From Citrobacter youngae (GTDB taxonomy: Bacteria > Pseudomonadota > Gammaproteobacteria > Enterobacterales > Enterobacteriaceae): a stretch of DNA of 64,000 nt. A model generated the notes under the pieces. The model saw only the letters and a program-made list of their open reading frames with translations, searched no databases and had not been told where the DNA came from. A program made the position numbers and the translations under genes. The stretch is from NCBI RefSeq assembly GCF_003818115.1, contig NZ_RPOI01000023.1, positions 62,001-126,000 of the forward strand, in the 5' to 3' direction. This document shows, piece after piece, positions 8,549 through 18,132 of this stretch (positions are counted from its first letter, which is position 1; each line of letters starts with the position of its first letter).

Positions 8549-8647
8549 ATGAACCATTCCATGCTGACTGCGACCCTACTAAAAACTGCGCCATCTCGCG
8601 CGGCGGTCGTCGTGCGTGTGGTGGTCGTCGTCGGCAATGCGCCGTAG
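8549..8647 (+). CDS. ivbL: IvbL leader peptide of the ilvBN operon
   Basis: The 32-residue ORF ends AAVVVRVVVVVGNAP, as in E. coli IvbL, with a dense run of valine codons after several leucine codons. It is followed at 8673-8707 by the attenuator. Stalling of ribosomes at the valine/leucine codons when those amino acids are scarce lets RNA polymerase read through into ilvB. A -10-like TATAAA lies at 8511-8516, about 35 bp ahead; the -35 is unclear. Confidence 0.95.
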   Translation: MNHSMLTATLLKTAPSRAAVVVRVVVVVGNAP

Positions 8648-8672
8648 GGTCCGGAACAACACACGATTCCAA

Positions 8673-8707
8673 AACCCCGCCGGCGCAAACCGGGCGGGGT
8701 TTTTCGT
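8673..8707 (+). terminator. ilvBN attenuator
   Basis: A 9 bp stem (AACCCCGCC at 8673-8681 with GGCGGGGTT at 8693-8701) is followed by TTTTCGTTT. It lies between the ivbL stop and ilvB, which is the classic position for transcription attenuation by valine and leucine. Confidence 0.92.
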
Positions 8708-8754
8708 TTCAGAGACCTGCCCGGAGCAAAGGCCCAGAATAAAAGGACTGGAGC

Positions 8755-10443
8755 ATGGCAAGTTCGGGCATAACATCCAAGCGTACGCGTTTTACGGGCG
8801 CAGAATTCATCGTTCATTTCCTGGAACGTCAGGGAATTAAAGTGGTCACCGGTATTCCTGGCGGCTCAATTCTCCCCGTCTACGACGCCTTGAGCCAAAG
8901 CACGAAAATCCGTCATATCCTGGCGCGCCACGAGCAGGGTGCGGGGTTTATCGCCCAGGGGATGGCACGAACCGAGGGTAAACCCGCCGTCTGTATGGCC
9001 TGTAGCGGACCGGGCGCAACCAACCTGGTGACCGCTATTGCCGATGCGCGCCTGGATTCCATCCCGTTGGTGTGTATCACCGGTCAGGTTCCGGCCTCGA
9101 TGATCGGCACCGACGCCTTCCAGGAAGTCGACACCTACGGCATCTCTATCCCCATCACCAAACACAATTATCTGGTTCGCCATATCAATGAATTACCGCA
9201 GGTCATGAGCGATGCCTTCCGCATTGCGCAGTCAGGACGCCCTGGCCCGGTGTGGATAGACATACCTAAGGACATTCAAACAGCCGTATTTGACATTGAA
9301 GAGATGCCGGAGCCTGCAGAAAAAGCCCCTGCGCCAACCTTTAGCGCGGACAGCGTTCGCGATGCTGCCGCCATGATTAATGCGGCACAACGTCCGGTGT
9401 TGTATCTCGGCGGCGGCGTGATTAACGCACCTGAGCGCGTACGTGAACTAGCGGAAAAAGCGATGCTGCCCACCACCATGACCTTAATGGCGCTGGGCAT
9501 GTTGCCAAAAGCGCATCCACTGTCGTTAGGTATGCTGGGCATGCACGGCGCGCGCAGCACCAACTTTATTCTGCAAGAGGCTGATTTACTGATTGTTCTT
9601 GGCGCACGTTTTGATGACCGGGCAATTGGTAAAACCGAACAGTTCTGCCCGAATGCCAAAATCATCCACGTGGATATTGACCGCGCGGAGCTGGGTAAAA
9701 TCAAACAGCCGCACGTGGCCATTCAGGCAGATGTCGATGAGGTGCTGGAACAGCTGATCCCATTGATTGAGGCACAACCGCGGGACGCGTGGCATCAGAT
9801 GGTGGCCGATTTACAACGCGAATTCCCTTGTACTATTCCACAGGAAAGCGATCCGCTCAGCCATTATGGGCTGATTAACGCCGTTGCCGCCTGCGTGGAC
9901 GACAGCGCGATTATCACTACCGACGTCGGCCAGCACCAGATGTGGGCGGCGCAGGCTTACCCGCTGAACCGTCCGCGCCAGTGGCTGACCTCCGGCGGTC
10001 TGGGAACCATGGGCTTTGGCCTGCCTGCGGCGATTGGTGCGGCGCTGGCGAACCCGGACAAGAAAGTGCTGTGTTTCTCCGGCGACGGCAGCCTGATGAT
10101 GAATATTCAGGAAATGGCGACTGCCAGCGAAAATCAGCTGGATATTAAAATTATCCTGATGAATAACGAAGCACTGGGTCTGGTGTATCAGCAGCAGAGC
10201 CTGTTCTATAAGCAAGGCGTGTTTGCTGCGACCTATCCGGGGATGATTAACTTTATGCAGATTGCCGCCGGTTTTGGTCTCGAAACCTGCGATTTAAATC
10301 ATGAAGCGGACCCACAGGCGGCGCTGCAGGAGATAATCAATCGTCCAGGACCCGCGCTGATCCACGTACGTATTGATGCAGAAGAAAAAGTGTATCCGAT
10401 GGTACCGCCGGGTGCGGCAAACACTGAAATGGTGGGGGAATAA
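8755..10443 (+). CDS. ilvB: Acetolactate synthase I, catalytic subunit
   Basis: The 562-residue ThDP enzyme condenses two pyruvates to 2-acetolactate, or pyruvate with 2-oxobutyrate, in branched-chain amino acid synthesis. The activating glutamate is in LARHEQGAGFIAQG (about residue 60). The central domain has the FAD-binding region, and the ThDP/Mg motif is GDGSLMMNIQEMATA with NN near residue 475. Length and sequence fit E. coli IlvB. The ATG at 8755 has AAGGACTGGAG ahead. It is the first structural gene after the attenuator and is followed after 3 bp by the regulatory subunit gene ilvN. Confidence 0.97.
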   Translation: MASSGITSKRTRFTGAEFIVHFLERQGIKVVTGIPGGSILPVYDALSQSTKIRHILARHEQGAGFIAQGMARTEGKPAVCMACSGPGATNLVTAIADARLDSIPLVCITGQVPASMIGTDAFQEVDTYGISIPITKHNYLVRHINELPQVMSDAFRIAQSGRPGPVWIDIPKDIQTAVFDIEEMPEPAEKAPAPTFSADSVRDAAAMINAAQRPVLYLGGGVINAPERVRELAEKAMLPTTMTLMALGMLPKAHPLSLGMLGMHGARSTNFILQEADLLIVLGARFDDRAIGKTEQFCPNAKIIHVDIDRAELGKIKQPHVAIQADVDEVLEQLIPLIEAQPRDAWHQMVADLQREFPCTIPQESDPLSHYGLINAVAACVDDSAIITTDVGQHQMWAAQAYPLNRPRQWLTSGGLGTMGFGLPAAIGAALANPDKKVLCFSGDGSLMMNIQEMATASENQLDIKIILMNNEALGLVYQQQSLFYKQGVFAATYPGMINFMQIAAGFGLETCDLNHEADPQAALQEIINRPGPALIHVRIDAEEKVYPMVPPGAANTEMVGE

Positions 10444-10446
10444 GCC

Positions 10447-10737
10447 ATGCAACAGCAGACTCATGACAACGTAATCCTGGAACTCACCGTACGCAACCAC
10501 CCGGGTGTAATGACCCACGTTTGTGGGCTGTTTGCCCGCCGTGCGTTCAACGTGGAAGGTATCCTCTGTCTACCGATTCAGGACAGTGATAAGAGCCGTA
10601 TCTGGCTATTGGTGAATGATGACCAGCGTCTGGAGCAGATGATAAGCCAGATCGACAAACTGGAAGATGTGGTGAAAGTGGCGCGCAACCAGTCCGACCC
10701 GTCGATGTTTAACAAAATCACCGTCTTCTTTGAGTAG
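10447..10737 (+). CDS. ilvN: Acetolactate synthase I, regulatory subunit
   Basis: The 96-residue protein is a single ACT domain ([20 protein letters not shown] at about residues 10-29, then RRAFNVEGI) and matches E. coli IlvN. It binds valine, makes AHAS I subject to feedback inhibition and raises the activity of IlvB. It starts 3 bp after ilvB and is surely co-translated. A strong terminator follows at 10761. Confidence 0.96.
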   Translation: MQQQTHDNVILELTVRNHPGVMTHVCGLFARRAFNVEGILCLPIQDSDKSRIWLLVNDDQRLEQMISQIDKLEDVVKVARNQSDPSMFNKITVFFE

Positions 10738-10760
10738 TTCGCTCAAGGCTTGAACGGTAG

Positions 10761-10788
10761 AGCGCTTATCGTTAAGGTAAGCGCTTTT
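10761..10788 (+). terminator. ilvBN terminator
   Basis: An 8 bp perfect stem AGCGCTTA/TAAGCGCT (10761-10768 with 10778-10785) with a 9 nt loop runs into TTTT. It ends the ivbL-ilvBN transcript ahead of uhpA. Confidence 0.85.
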
Positions 10789-10868
10789 GCCGGATGGCGG
10801 CATAAATGCCTTATCCGGCCTACAGCGGCACCCGCCCGTAGGCCTGATAAGCGCAGCGCCATCAGGCG
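10789..10868. repeat. REP/BIME element between ilvN and uhpA
   Basis: Two REP-type palindromes lie head to tail: GCCGGATGGCG...CCTTATCCGGC (10789-10820) and GTAGGCCTGATAAGCG...GCGCCATCAGGC (10838-10867). Both show the usual conserved ends and the GCGC-rich middle of enterobacterial REP sequences. Confidence 0.85.
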
Positions 10869-10892
10869 TTTTCCAGCACCAGGACATAACCC

Positions 10893-11486
10893 ATGATTAC
10901 CGTTGCCCTTATCGACGACCACCTTATCGTCCGTTCCGGGTTTGCCCAACTGTTGGGGCTGGAACCCGATTTGCAGGTTGTGGCTGAGTTTGGCTCAGGT
11001 AGCGAGGCGCTGGCAGGATTGCCGGGGCGCGGCGTGCAGGTCTGTATCTGTGACATCTCCATGCCTGACATTTCCGGCCTCGAACTGTTAAGCCAGTTGC
11101 CAAAAGGCATGGCGATTATCATGCTCTCCGTCCACGACAGCCCGGCGCTGGTGGAGCAGGCGTTGAACGCAGGGGCGCGAGGCTTCCTCTCAAAACGCTG
11201 TAGCCCGGATGAGCTGATTGCCGCGGTGCGTACCGTGGCAACCGGCGGCTGCTATTTAACGCCGGACATCGCCGTCAAACTGGCGGCCGGGCGTCAGGAC
11301 CCGCTCACCAAACGCGAACGTCAGGTGGCAGAAAAACTGGCGCAAGGGATGGCAGTCAAAGAGATTGCGGCTGAACTGGGCTTGTCACCAAAAACGGTAC
11401 ACGTGCACCGCGCCAACCTGATGGAAAAGTTGGGCGTAAGCAACGATGTTGAGTTGGCTCGGCGGATGTTTGACGGCTGGCAATGA
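10893..11486 (+). CDS. uhpA: UhpA response regulator
   Basis: This 197-residue NarL/FixJ-type regulator has a receiver domain with acidic pocket D8-D9, phospho-acceptor D54 ([13 protein letters not shown]) and K at [10 protein letters not shown] LuxR HTH follows from about residue 135 ([22 protein letters not shown]). It matches E. coli UhpA. Once phosphorylated by UhpB it activates uhpT. Its TGA overlaps the uhpB ATG by 4 bp. Confidence 0.97.
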   Translation: MITVALIDDHLIVRSGFAQLLGLEPDLQVVAEFGSGSEALAGLPGRGVQVCICDISMPDISGLELLSQLPKGMAIIMLSVHDSPALVEQALNAGARGFLSKRCSPDELIAAVRTVATGGCYLTPDIAVKLAAGRQDPLTKRERQVAEKLAQGMAVKEIAAELGLSPKTVHVHRANLMEKLGVSNDVELARRMFDGWQ

Positions 11487-12985
11487 ACACGTTCTTTTCC
11501 CGGTTAGTCACCATTGTTGCCTGCTTTTTTATCTTCTCTGCCGCATGGTTTTGCCTGTGGAGCATCAGCCTTCATCTGGTTGAACGCCCGGAGCTGGCAG
11601 TGCTGCTGTTTCCATTCGGCCTGCGCCTGGGCTTAATGCTGCAATGTTCGCGCGGCTACTGGCCGGTACTGTTGGGTGCGGAATGGCTGCTTCTGTTCTG
11701 GCTGGCGCAGGAAGTGGCGCTGTCCCATCTGCCGCTTTTGGTGATCGGTAGCTTTCTCACCTTACTTCCCGTCGCACTGACCTCACGTTTCCGCCATCAG
11801 CGTGACTGGCGCACATTGTTATTACAGGGGGCAGCGCTGACCGCAGCGGCACTGCTGCAATCGCTACCATGGCTTGGGCAAGGTGAAGAGGCGTGGACCG
11901 TGCTGCTGCTGACGCTCACCGGCGGATTAACGCTGGCGCCGATCTGCCTGGTGTTCTGGCACTATCTGACCAGCACCACCTGGCTGCCGCTGGGCCCTGC
12001 GGTGGTGTCGCAGCCGGTGAACTGGCGCGGGCGGCATCTGGTCTGGTACCTGCTGCTGTTTAGCGTCAGCCTGTGGCTACAGCTCGGTTTACCCGCCGAG
12101 CTTTCGCGCTTCACACCGTTTTGCCTCGCGTTGCCGATCATTGCGCTGGCCTGGCACTACGGCTGGCAGGGGGCGCTGATTGCGACGCTGATGAACGCCA
12201 TCGCGCTGATTGCCAGCCAGACCTGGCACGATCATCCCGTCGACTTGCTGCTCTCCTTGCTGGTGCAAAGCCTGACCGGGCTGCTGCTCGGCGCGGGCAT
12301 TCAGCGTCTGCGTGAGCTTAACCAGTCGCTGCAAAACGAATTAGCGCGCAACCATCGTCTGGCTGAACGCCTGCTGGAGACCGAAGAGAGCGTGCGCCGC
12401 GATGTGGCGCGTGAACTGCACGATGATATCGGCCAAACCATCACCGCCATTCGTACCCAGGCGGGTATTGTCCAGCGCCTGGCGCCGGAAAACGCAGGGG
12501 TGAAGCGTAGCGGGGCACACATCGAACAACTTTCTCTCGGCGTGTACGATTCGGTGCGTCGCCTGTTAGGCCGCCTGCGACCACGCCAGTTGGACGATCT
12601 CACGCTGGAGCAGGCCATCCGCTCATTGATGCGTGAAATGGAGCTGGAAAGCCGCGGCATCGTCAGCCATCTCGACTGGCGAATTGACGAATCTGCACTC
12701 AGCGAAAGCCAGCGGGTGACGCTGTTTCGCGTCTGCCAGGAAGGGCTGAACAACATCGTTAAGCACGCCAACGCCAGCGCGGTGACACTTCAGGGCTGGC
12801 AACAGGATGAACGACTGATGCTGGTGATTGAGGACGACGGCAGCGGCCTGCCGCCGGGGTCGAATAAGCAGGGATTTGGCCTCACCGGGATGCGTGAGCG
12901 CATTACGGCCCTCGGCGGTAAGCTTTCGATATCCTGTACGCACGGTACGCGGGTCAGCGTCTCTTTGCCTCAGCGTTATGTGTAA
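11483..12985 (+). CDS. uhpB: UhpB sensor histidine kinase
   Basis: The 500-residue protein has an N-terminal MASE1-like part of about eight membrane segments (residues 1-275). Then comes a HisKA_3 dimerisation domain with the phospho-acceptor His in [16 protein letters not shown], and a C-terminal HATPase (N box [13 protein letters not shown] box [10 protein letters not shown]). It matches E. coli UhpB. It works with UhpC to sense external glucose-6-phosphate and phosphorylates UhpA. It overlaps uhpA by 4 bp. Confidence 0.97.
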   Translation: MNTFFSRLVTIVACFFIFSAAWFCLWSISLHLVERPELAVLLFPFGLRLGLMLQCSRGYWPVLLGAEWLLLFWLAQEVALSHLPLLVIGSFLTLLPVALTSRFRHQRDWRTLLLQGAALTAAALLQSLPWLGQGEEAWTVLLLTLTGGLTLAPICLVFWHYLTSTTWLPLGPAVVSQPVNWRGRHLVWYLLLFSVSLWLQLGLPAELSRFTPFCLALPIIALAWHYGWQGALIATLMNAIALIASQTWHDHPVDLLLSLLVQSLTGLLLGAGIQRLRELNQSLQNELARNHRLAERLLETEESVRRDVARELHDDIGQTITAIRTQAGIVQRLAPENAGVKRSGAHIEQLSLGVYDSVRRLLGRLRPRQLDDLTLEQAIRSLMREMELESRGIVSHLDWRIDESALSESQRVTLFRVCQEGLNNIVKHANASAVTLQGWQQDERLMLVIEDDGSGLPPGSNKQGFGLTGMRERITALGGKLSISCTHGTRVSVSLPQRYV

Positions 12986-12994
12986 GGAATGGCA

Positions 12995-14323
12995 ATGTTT
13001 CAGTTTCTAAAAGCCCCGGCTAATGCGCCACACATTACCAATAAAAGTGAGGTAGATGCCCGTTATCGCTACTGGCGGCGGCATATTCTGACCACCATCT
13101 GGCTTGGCTACGCGCTGTTCTATTTCACGCGCAAAAGCTTCAACGCTGCGGTGCCGGATATCCTCACCAGCGGTGTGCTGACCCGCAGCGACATTGGCCT
13201 GTTGGCAACGCTGTTTTACATCACTTACGGCCTGTCGAAGTTTGTCTCTGGTATCGTCAGCGATCGTTCCAACGCCCGCTATTTTATGGGCATTGGTTTG
13301 ATTGCCACCGGCGTGGTAAACATCCTGTTCGGTTTCTCGACCTCGCTTTGGGCCTTTGCGCTACTGTGGGCACTGAATGCGTTCTTCCAGGGCTGGGGGT
13401 CGCCGGTCTGTGCGCGTTTATTGACCGCATGGTATTCGCGTACCGAACGCGGTGGCTGGTGGGCGCTATGGAACACTGCGCATAACGTCGGCGGGGCGCT
13501 GATCCCGATGGTGATGGCGGCGACGGCGCTGCATTATGGCTGGCGTGCAGGAATGATGATTGCCGGAATACTGGCGATTGTGGTCGGATTTTTCCTGTGC
13601 TGGCGGTTGCGCGACAGGCCGCAGGCGATTGGCTTACCTCCGGTTGGCGACTGGCGACATGATGAGTTAGAAATTGCCCAGCAGCAGGAGGGTGCAGGCT
13701 TAACCCGCAAAGAAATTCTCACTCGCTATGTGTTGCTGAATCCCTACATCTGGCTGCTGTCGTTGTGTTATGTGCTGGTGTACGTGGTACGTGCGGCGAT
13801 CAATGACTGGGGTAATCTGTACATGTCAGAAACGCTGGGGGTCGATCTGGTGACCGCCAACACCGCGGTGACCATGTTTGAACTGGGCGGGTTTATTGGG
13901 GCTCTGGTGGCGGGTTGGGGGTCAGATAAGCTGTTCAACGGCAATCGTGGGCCAATGAACCTGATTTTTGCCGCCGGGATTTTGCTTTCCGTCGGTTCGC
14001 TGTGGCTGATGCCGTTCGCCAGCTACGTGATGCAGGCAGCGTGCTTCTTCACCACCGGATTTTTCGTCTTTGGCCCGCAAATGCTGATTGGTATGGCGGC
14101 GGCGGAGTGCTCGCACAAAGAGGCGGCTGGGGCGGCGACCGGGTTTGTCGGGCTGTTCGCTTACCTGGGCGCTTCGCTCTCCGGTTGGCCGCTGGCGAAG
14201 GTAATGGAAGTCTGGCACTGGACCGGATTCTTTGTGGTTATCGCCATCGCGGCGGGGATCTCCGCGCTGTTGCTGTTGCCGTTTTTGAATGCCCAGGCGC
14301 CGCGTGAGCCTGGTGAAGCGTGA
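12995..14323 (+). CDS. uhpC: UhpC glucose-6-phosphate sensor/transporter-like protein
   Basis: The 442-residue MFS protein is of the organophosphate:phosphate antiporter family (YFTRKSFNAAVPDIL, GMMIAGILAIV, GPQMLIGMAAAECSHKEAAG). UhpC senses extracellular glucose-6-phosphate and signals through UhpB. The frame is open from an ATG at 12989, but the TAAGGA ribosome site at 12983-12988 abuts that codon. The ATG at 12995 (MFQFLKAP) has correct spacing and fits E. coli MLPFLKAP, so I use it. The gap to uhpB is 9 bp. Confidence 0.95.
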   Translation: MFQFLKAPANAPHITNKSEVDARYRYWRRHILTTIWLGYALFYFTRKSFNAAVPDILTSGVLTRSDIGLLATLFYITYGLSKFVSGIVSDRSNARYFMGIGLIATGVVNILFGFSTSLWAFALLWALNAFFQGWGSPVCARLLTAWYSRTERGGWWALWNTAHNVGGALIPMVMAATALHYGWRAGMMIAGILAIVVGFFLCWRLRDRPQAIGLPPVGDWRHDELEIAQQQEGAGLTRKEILTRYVLLNPYIWLLSLCYVLVYVVRAAINDWGNLYMSETLGVDLVTANTAVTMFELGGFIGALVAGWGSDKLFNGNRGPMNLIFAAGILLSVGSLWLMPFASYVMQAACFFTTGFFVFGPQMLIGMAAAECSHKEAAGAATGFVGLFAYLGASLSGWPLAKVMEVWHWTGFFVVIAIAAGISALLLLPFLNAQAPREPGEA

Positions 14324-14379
14324 TGTACCTCACCTTTTTGCCCCGAGTGGGGTAAAACTAAGAAATTTTCCCGGTTTCA

Positions 14380-14448
14380 CCTGGACGCTGTCTCAGGCGT
14401 GATCCCCGGCTGATTTTTACAATGCCTGCTATTCGCAGGTATAAAAAT
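14380..14448 (+). promoter_or_regulatory. Likely uhpT promoter with UhpA-type CCTG/CAGG repeats
   Basis: The 141 bp gap between uhpC and uhpT holds two inverted CCTG...CAGG arrangements, at 14380-14397 and 14425-14439, and a -10-like TATAAA at 14440. UhpA is known to bind upstream of uhpT at CCTG-containing sites. The assignment is by eye, and the -35 is not clear. Confidence 0.45.
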
Positions 14449-14464
14449 TAGCTCGGAGAGTCCT

Positions 14465-15856
14465 ATGCTGGCCTTCTTAAACCAGGTGCGCAAGCCAACC
14501 CTGGATCTGCCGCTCGATGTGCGGCGCAAAATGTGGTTCAAACCGTTCATGCAGTCTTATCTGGTAGTTTTCATCGGCTACCTGACCATGTACCTGATCC
14601 GCAAAAACTTCAACATCGCGCAGAACGACATGATCTCCACCTACGGGCTGAGCATGACGCAACTGGGGATGATTGGCCTGGGCTTCTCCATCACCTACGG
14701 CGTGGGTAAAACGCTGGTTTCTTATTACGCGGATGGCAAAAACACCAAGCAGTTCCTGCCGTTTATGTTGATCCTCTCTGCTATCTGTATGCTCGGTTTT
14801 AGCGCCAGCATGGGGGCGGGTTCGACCAGCCTGTTTCTGATGATCGCCTTTTACGCGCTGAGCGGCTTCTTCCAGAGTACCGGCGGCTCGTGTAGTTATT
14901 CCACCATCACCAAATGGACGCCGCGTCGCAAGCGGGGTTCTTACCTCGGTATGTGGAACATCTCCCACAACCTCGGCGGTGCGGGTGCGGCAGGCGTGGC
15001 GCTGTTTGGCGCTAACTATCTGTTCGACGGTCACGTCATCGGGATGTTTATCTTCCCGTCGATTATCGCGCTGATTGTTGGTTTTATCGGCCTGCGCTAC
15101 GGCAGTGACTCCCCGGAATCTTATGGTCTCGGTAAAGCTGAAGAGTTGTTCGGCGAGGAGATCAGCGAAGAAGACAAAGAGACCGAAGAAAACGAGATGA
15201 CGAAATGGCAGATCTTTGTTGAGTACGTGCTGAAAAACAAAGTGATCTGGTTGTTATGTTTCTCGAACATCTTCCTGTACGTGGTGCGTATCGGTATTGA
15301 CCAGTGGTCCACCGTCTACGCTTTCCAGGAGCTAAAGCTCTCCAAAGAAGTGGCGATTCAGGGCTTTACCCTGTTTGAAGTGGGCGCGCTGGTCGGCACG
15401 CTGCTGTGGGGCTGGCTCTCTGACCTGGCGAATGGTCGCCGTGCGCTGGTGGCCTGCGTGGCGCTGGCATTAATCATTGCGACACTGGGCGTTTATCAGC
15501 ACGCCAGCAACCAGTATGTCTATCTGGCGTCGCTGTTTGCGCTGGGCTTCCTGGTGTTTGGTCCGCAGCTGTTGATTGGCGTGGCGGCAGTCGGATTTGT
15601 GCCGAAAAAAGCGATTGGCGCCGCCGATGGGATTAAAGGTACTTTCGCCTATCTGATTGGTGACAGCTTCGCCAAGCTGGGTCTGGGGATGATTGCTGAT
15701 GGTACGCCGATTTTCGGCCTCACCGGCTGGGCAGGAACCTTCGCCGCGCTGGACACCGCCGCCATCGGTTGTATCTGCCTGATGGCTATCGTGGCCGTGT
15801 TTGAAGAACGTAAAATTCGTCGCGAGAAAAAGATTCAACAACTGAAAATCGCTTAA
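14465..15856 (+). CDS. uhpT: UhpT hexose-6-phosphate:phosphate antiporter
   Basis: The 463-residue MFS transporter matches E. coli Uhp[21 protein letters not shown], with the conserved Arg of the substrate site in RKNF, and [17 protein letters not shown]. It has 12 membrane segments and a lysine-rich C-terminal tail. It takes up glucose-6-phosphate and related hexose phosphates in exchange for phosphate, and also lets fosfomycin enter. Expression should depend on phospho-UhpA. A strong terminator follows at 15881. Confidence 0.97.
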   Translation: MLAFLNQVRKPTLDLPLDVRRKMWFKPFMQSYLVVFIGYLTMYLIRKNFNIAQNDMISTYGLSMTQLGMIGLGFSITYGVGKTLVSYYADGKNTKQFLPFMLILSAICMLGFSASMGAGSTSLFLMIAFYALSGFFQSTGGSCSYSTITKWTPRRKRGSYLGMWNISHNLGGAGAAGVALFGANYLFDGHVIGMFIFPSIIALIVGFIGLRYGSDSPESYGLGKAEELFGEEISEEDKETEENEMTKWQIFVEYVLKNKVIWLLCFSNIFLYVVRIGIDQWSTVYAFQELKLSKEVAIQGFTLFEVGALVGTLLWGWLSDLANGRRALVACVALALIIATLGVYQHASNQYVYLASLFALGFLVFGPQLLIGVAAVGFVPKKAIGAADGIKGTFAYLIGDSFAKLGLGMIADGTPIFGLTGWAGTFAALDTAAIGCICLMAIVAVFEERKIRREKKIQQLKIA

Positions 15857-15880
15857 GTTAAGTGTGCATTGGTAACTTTT

Positions 15881-15905
15881 GCCCGCCTTAATGGCGGGCT
15901 TTTTT
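15881..15905 (+). terminator. uhpT terminator
   Basis: A perfect 7 bp stem GCCCGCC/GGCGGGC with loop TTAAT is followed by TTTTTT. Its T-run overlaps the stop codon of the convergent LysR gene. Confidence 0.93.
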
Positions 15906-16809
15906 ATGCCTTAAACTGGCTGGTTTCATGTACCAGATTACGTAGCCACTGATGAGCGGCATCGCGGTGCGTGCGTTCATGCCAGGCCATGCTTTTTGTA
16001 AAACCGGCAATGGGCAGCGGGGGCGGCAAAACGCACATTCGTGTCTCGTCATATGCCAGACGGGCAGGAACCACGGCAATCATATCGCTGATGGCGAGGA
16101 TGTCCGGCAATACCAGGAAGCTGCTAACCGACAAACCAATCTGCCGTTGGCGTCCGACGCTTGCCAGTGCCTCATCGGTGACGCCCCAGAAACTTTCACC
16201 CTCATAAGAAACCAGCACATGCTCCAGCGCGCAGAAGCGATCGAGCGTCAGCGTTTTTCCCGCGTCAGGATGCTCATGACGCATGAGGCAGACGTACTCT
16301 TCATCATATAACCCCCGACTGTGCAGGTTATCGGGCGTTGTATCCGGCGTCAGTAACGCCAGGTCGACTTTCCCCTGCTCAAACTGCGTGGTAAGTAGCG
16401 CTGGCTCAACCGGAACCACCCGCACACGGATGCCTGGGGCGCGCACGCGAAGCGCGGCAATAAACGGCACGATCACTGCTTTGAGCGCGTAATCCGTAGC
16501 GGCGACGGTAAAGGTGAGCGCTGCGGTGAGCGGGTCAAACTGTGTCGGTTTAAGCAGGGTATCGATGTCGCTGAGGATCTGTTTGACCGGGGCGGCCAAC
16601 TGTTGGGCACGCAGCGTCGGGACAATGCCGTGCGGCGTGCGACTAAATAGCGGATCGTCAAAATAGTCGCGTAGGCGGTTGAGCATACCGCTTACCGCAG
16701 GCTGTGTGAGCGACAGCCGCTGTGCCGCCCGGGTTACGCTGCGTTCATCCAGCAGGGCATCCAGCGTTTTTAACAGATTAAGATCGAGCGTTCTGATATC
16801 AGATATCAT
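15904..16809 (-). CDS. LysR-type regulator, target unknown
   Basis: The 301-residue protein has a LysR winged helix at about residues 5-64 (LLKTLDALLDERSVTRAAQR, LTQPAVSGMLNRLRDYF) and a C-terminal effector-binding domain of the NodD/NahR-like subgroup (FTVAATDYALKAVIVPFIAAL). I start it at ATG 16809 (MISDIRTLDLN); the frame extends to a TTG at 16830. In K-12 the adenine genes adeD and adeQ lie between uhpT and yicN, and this gene takes that place. The divergent neighbour is yicN. I see no clear target. Confidence 0.85.
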   Translation of the reverse strand: MISDIRTLDLNLLKTLDALLDERSVTRAAQRLSLTQPAVSGMLNRLRDYFDDPLFSRTPHGIVPTLRAQQLAAPVKQILSDIDTLLKPTQFDPLTAALTFTVAATDYALKAVIVPFIAALRVRAPGIRVRVVPVEPALLTTQFEQGKVDLALLTPDTTPDNLHSRGLYDEEYVCLMRHEHPDAGKTLTLDRFCALEHVLVSYEGESFWGVTDEALASVGRQRQIGLSVSSFLVLPDILAISDMIAVVPARLAYDETRMCVLPPPLPIAGFTKSMAWHERTHRDAAHQWLRNLVHETSQFKA

Positions 16810-16914
16810 GATGTCTGCCTGCGAGTTCAATAAGTCACATTATGACACGTTCAGTCGTCGACAGAGGTGAATTTGCCGCTATGATGGGCGTCCTGTCTGG
16901 TAATGGATGTGCGC

Positions 16915-17367
16915 ATGATTTGGATAATGCTGGCCACGTTGGTGGTTGTTTTTGTGGTGGGATTTCGGGTGCTAACGTCCGGGTCGCGGCGGGCAATTCG
17001 CCGTCTGAGCGAGCGACTGAACATTGATGTCGTGCCGGTAGAATCGATGATCGATCAGATGGGAAAAGTACAGGGTGAGGCTTTTTTACAGTACCTCCAC
17101 CGCCCTGATGAATCACATCTGCAAAATGCCGCCCAGGTGCTGTTGATCTGGCAAATCGTGATTGTCGACGGCAGTGAGCAGAACCTGTTGCAATGGCACC
17201 GCTGGCTGCAAAAAGCCCGGCTGGCTGCACCTATTACCGATGCGCAGGTACGTTTGGCGCTTGGTTTTCTGCGCGAGATGGAGCCGGATATGCAGGAGCT
17301 TAATGCGTTTCAGATGCGCTATAACGCCTTTTTCCAGCCCGAGGATGGCGTGCACTGGCTGCACTGA
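16915..17367 (+). CDS. yicN: YicN, DUF1198 membrane-anchored protein
   Basis: A start at ATG 16915 gives 150 residues that match E. coli YicN almost throughout (MIWIMLATLVVVFVVGFRVL as an N-terminal membrane anchor, then RHPDESHLQNAAQVLL-type and NAFQMRYNAFFQP regions). Function unknown. A start 12 nt earlier is in frame but the E. coli length supports 16915. Confidence 0.88.
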   Translation: MIWIMLATLVVVFVVGFRVLTSGSRRAIRRLSERLNIDVVPVESMIDQMGKVQGEAFLQYLHRPDESHLQNAAQVLLIWQIVIVDGSEQNLLQWHRWLQKARLAAPITDAQVRLALGFLREMEPDMQELNAFQMRYNAFFQPEDGVHWLH

Positions 17368-17381
17368 TATCAAAATTTATG

Positions 17382-17412
17382 ATGACGATTATTTTGAATC
17401 GTCATTATCTTT
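17382..17412 (+). terminator. Possible yicN terminator
   Basis: A 9 bp AT-rich stem ATGACGATT/AATCGTCAT (17382-17390 with 17397-17405) is followed by TATCTTTAT just after the yicN stop. The stem is weak and the tail is only partly T. Confidence 0.45.
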
Positions 17413-17430
17413 ATATCTTACGCGAAAGCA

Positions 17431-17467
17431 TGATGTACCTCGTTAACTCACACGACGAGGTACATCA
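17431..17467. promoter_or_regulatory. Perfect 12 bp inverted repeat over the ribosome site and start of the SRPBCC gene
   Basis: TGATGTACCTCG at 17431-17442 is exactly repeated in inverse as CGAGGTACATCA at 17456-17467, with a 13 nt loop. The right arm contains the Shine-Dalgarno CGAGG and touches the ATG at 17467. It could be a repressor operator in DNA or a hairpin in the mRNA that hides the start. There is no T-run, so a terminator is unlikely. Confidence 0.75.
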
Positions 17468-18003
17468 TGAATCAAGCGACTCAACAAAGTGCAATTATCT
17501 GGCCTGAAGCGTATCTGCCGGGGACGACCGATAACTTTGCCTCAAATGAAATTATCGTTGCCGGACTGAGCGCCCGTGCCGTCTGGGCACAGCTTAATGA
17601 CACAACGCGCTGGCCAACGTATTACAGCAACGTGGCGGATATCCGGTTTCATGACGGTTCCGGTCCGTTGTTAAGCATGAATGCCCGTTTTCGTTTTACG
17701 ACTTTTGGTTTCCCAATCGAAGCGCAAATCACCGAGTATGTGCCGCCGGTTGACGGCCAGGCCGCGCGTGTTGCCTGGCATGGCTGGGCGGAAGGTGATG
17801 CCACTACACGTCTGGATGTGATCCACGCCTGGCTCTTTGAGGATTTACCCGGCGGGCGCGTACGTATTCTGACCCAGGAATCACAAATTGGCGTTCCGGC
17901 ACAAGAACTGGCGCGTACGCTGCCCAATCCGATGATCAACGGTCACCAGGAGTGGATAACCGGCCTGGCCCGGGCTGCGCGTGACGCTAAATTGAGCCAG
18001 TAA
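17467..18003 (+). CDS. SRPBCC (START-like) domain protein
   Basis: The 178-residue cytoplasmic protein has the outline of the polyketide cyclase/dehydrase-like SRPBCC fold. A helix at AVWAQLNDTTRWPTYYSNVADI is followed by strands (GSGPLLSMNARFRFTTFGF, EAQITEYVPP, RVAWHGWAEG) and a long C-terminal helix near HQEWITGLARAARD. These proteins bind small hydrophobic molecules; no ligand or reaction can be named. It lies alone between yicN and nepI. Its ribosome site and start are covered by a perfect inverted repeat. Confidence 0.75.
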   Translation: MNQATQQSAIIWPEAYLPGTTDNFASNEIIVAGLSARAVWAQLNDTTRWPTYYSNVADIRFHDGSGPLLSMNARFRFTTFGFPIEAQITEYVPPVDGQAARVAWHGWAEGDATTRLDVIHAWLFEDLPGGRVRILTQESQIGVPAQELARTLPNPMINGHQEWITGLARAARDAKLSQ

Positions 18004-18132
18004 GGGTGCTCTGTCCTGGGCCGGATAAGGTGCAGCCGACATCCGATGAATAGTTGTCAAAACGTTAAATTCGTCACAAATTTAATGCTACACTGCGTAA
18101 CTTTTCTACAATAACCCCACGCAGGTAACAAA

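Noticed and set aside
8488-8817. Minus-strand ORFs across ivbL and the attenuator
   Set aside because: They lie over the leader peptide and terminator structure, which explain the sequence fully.
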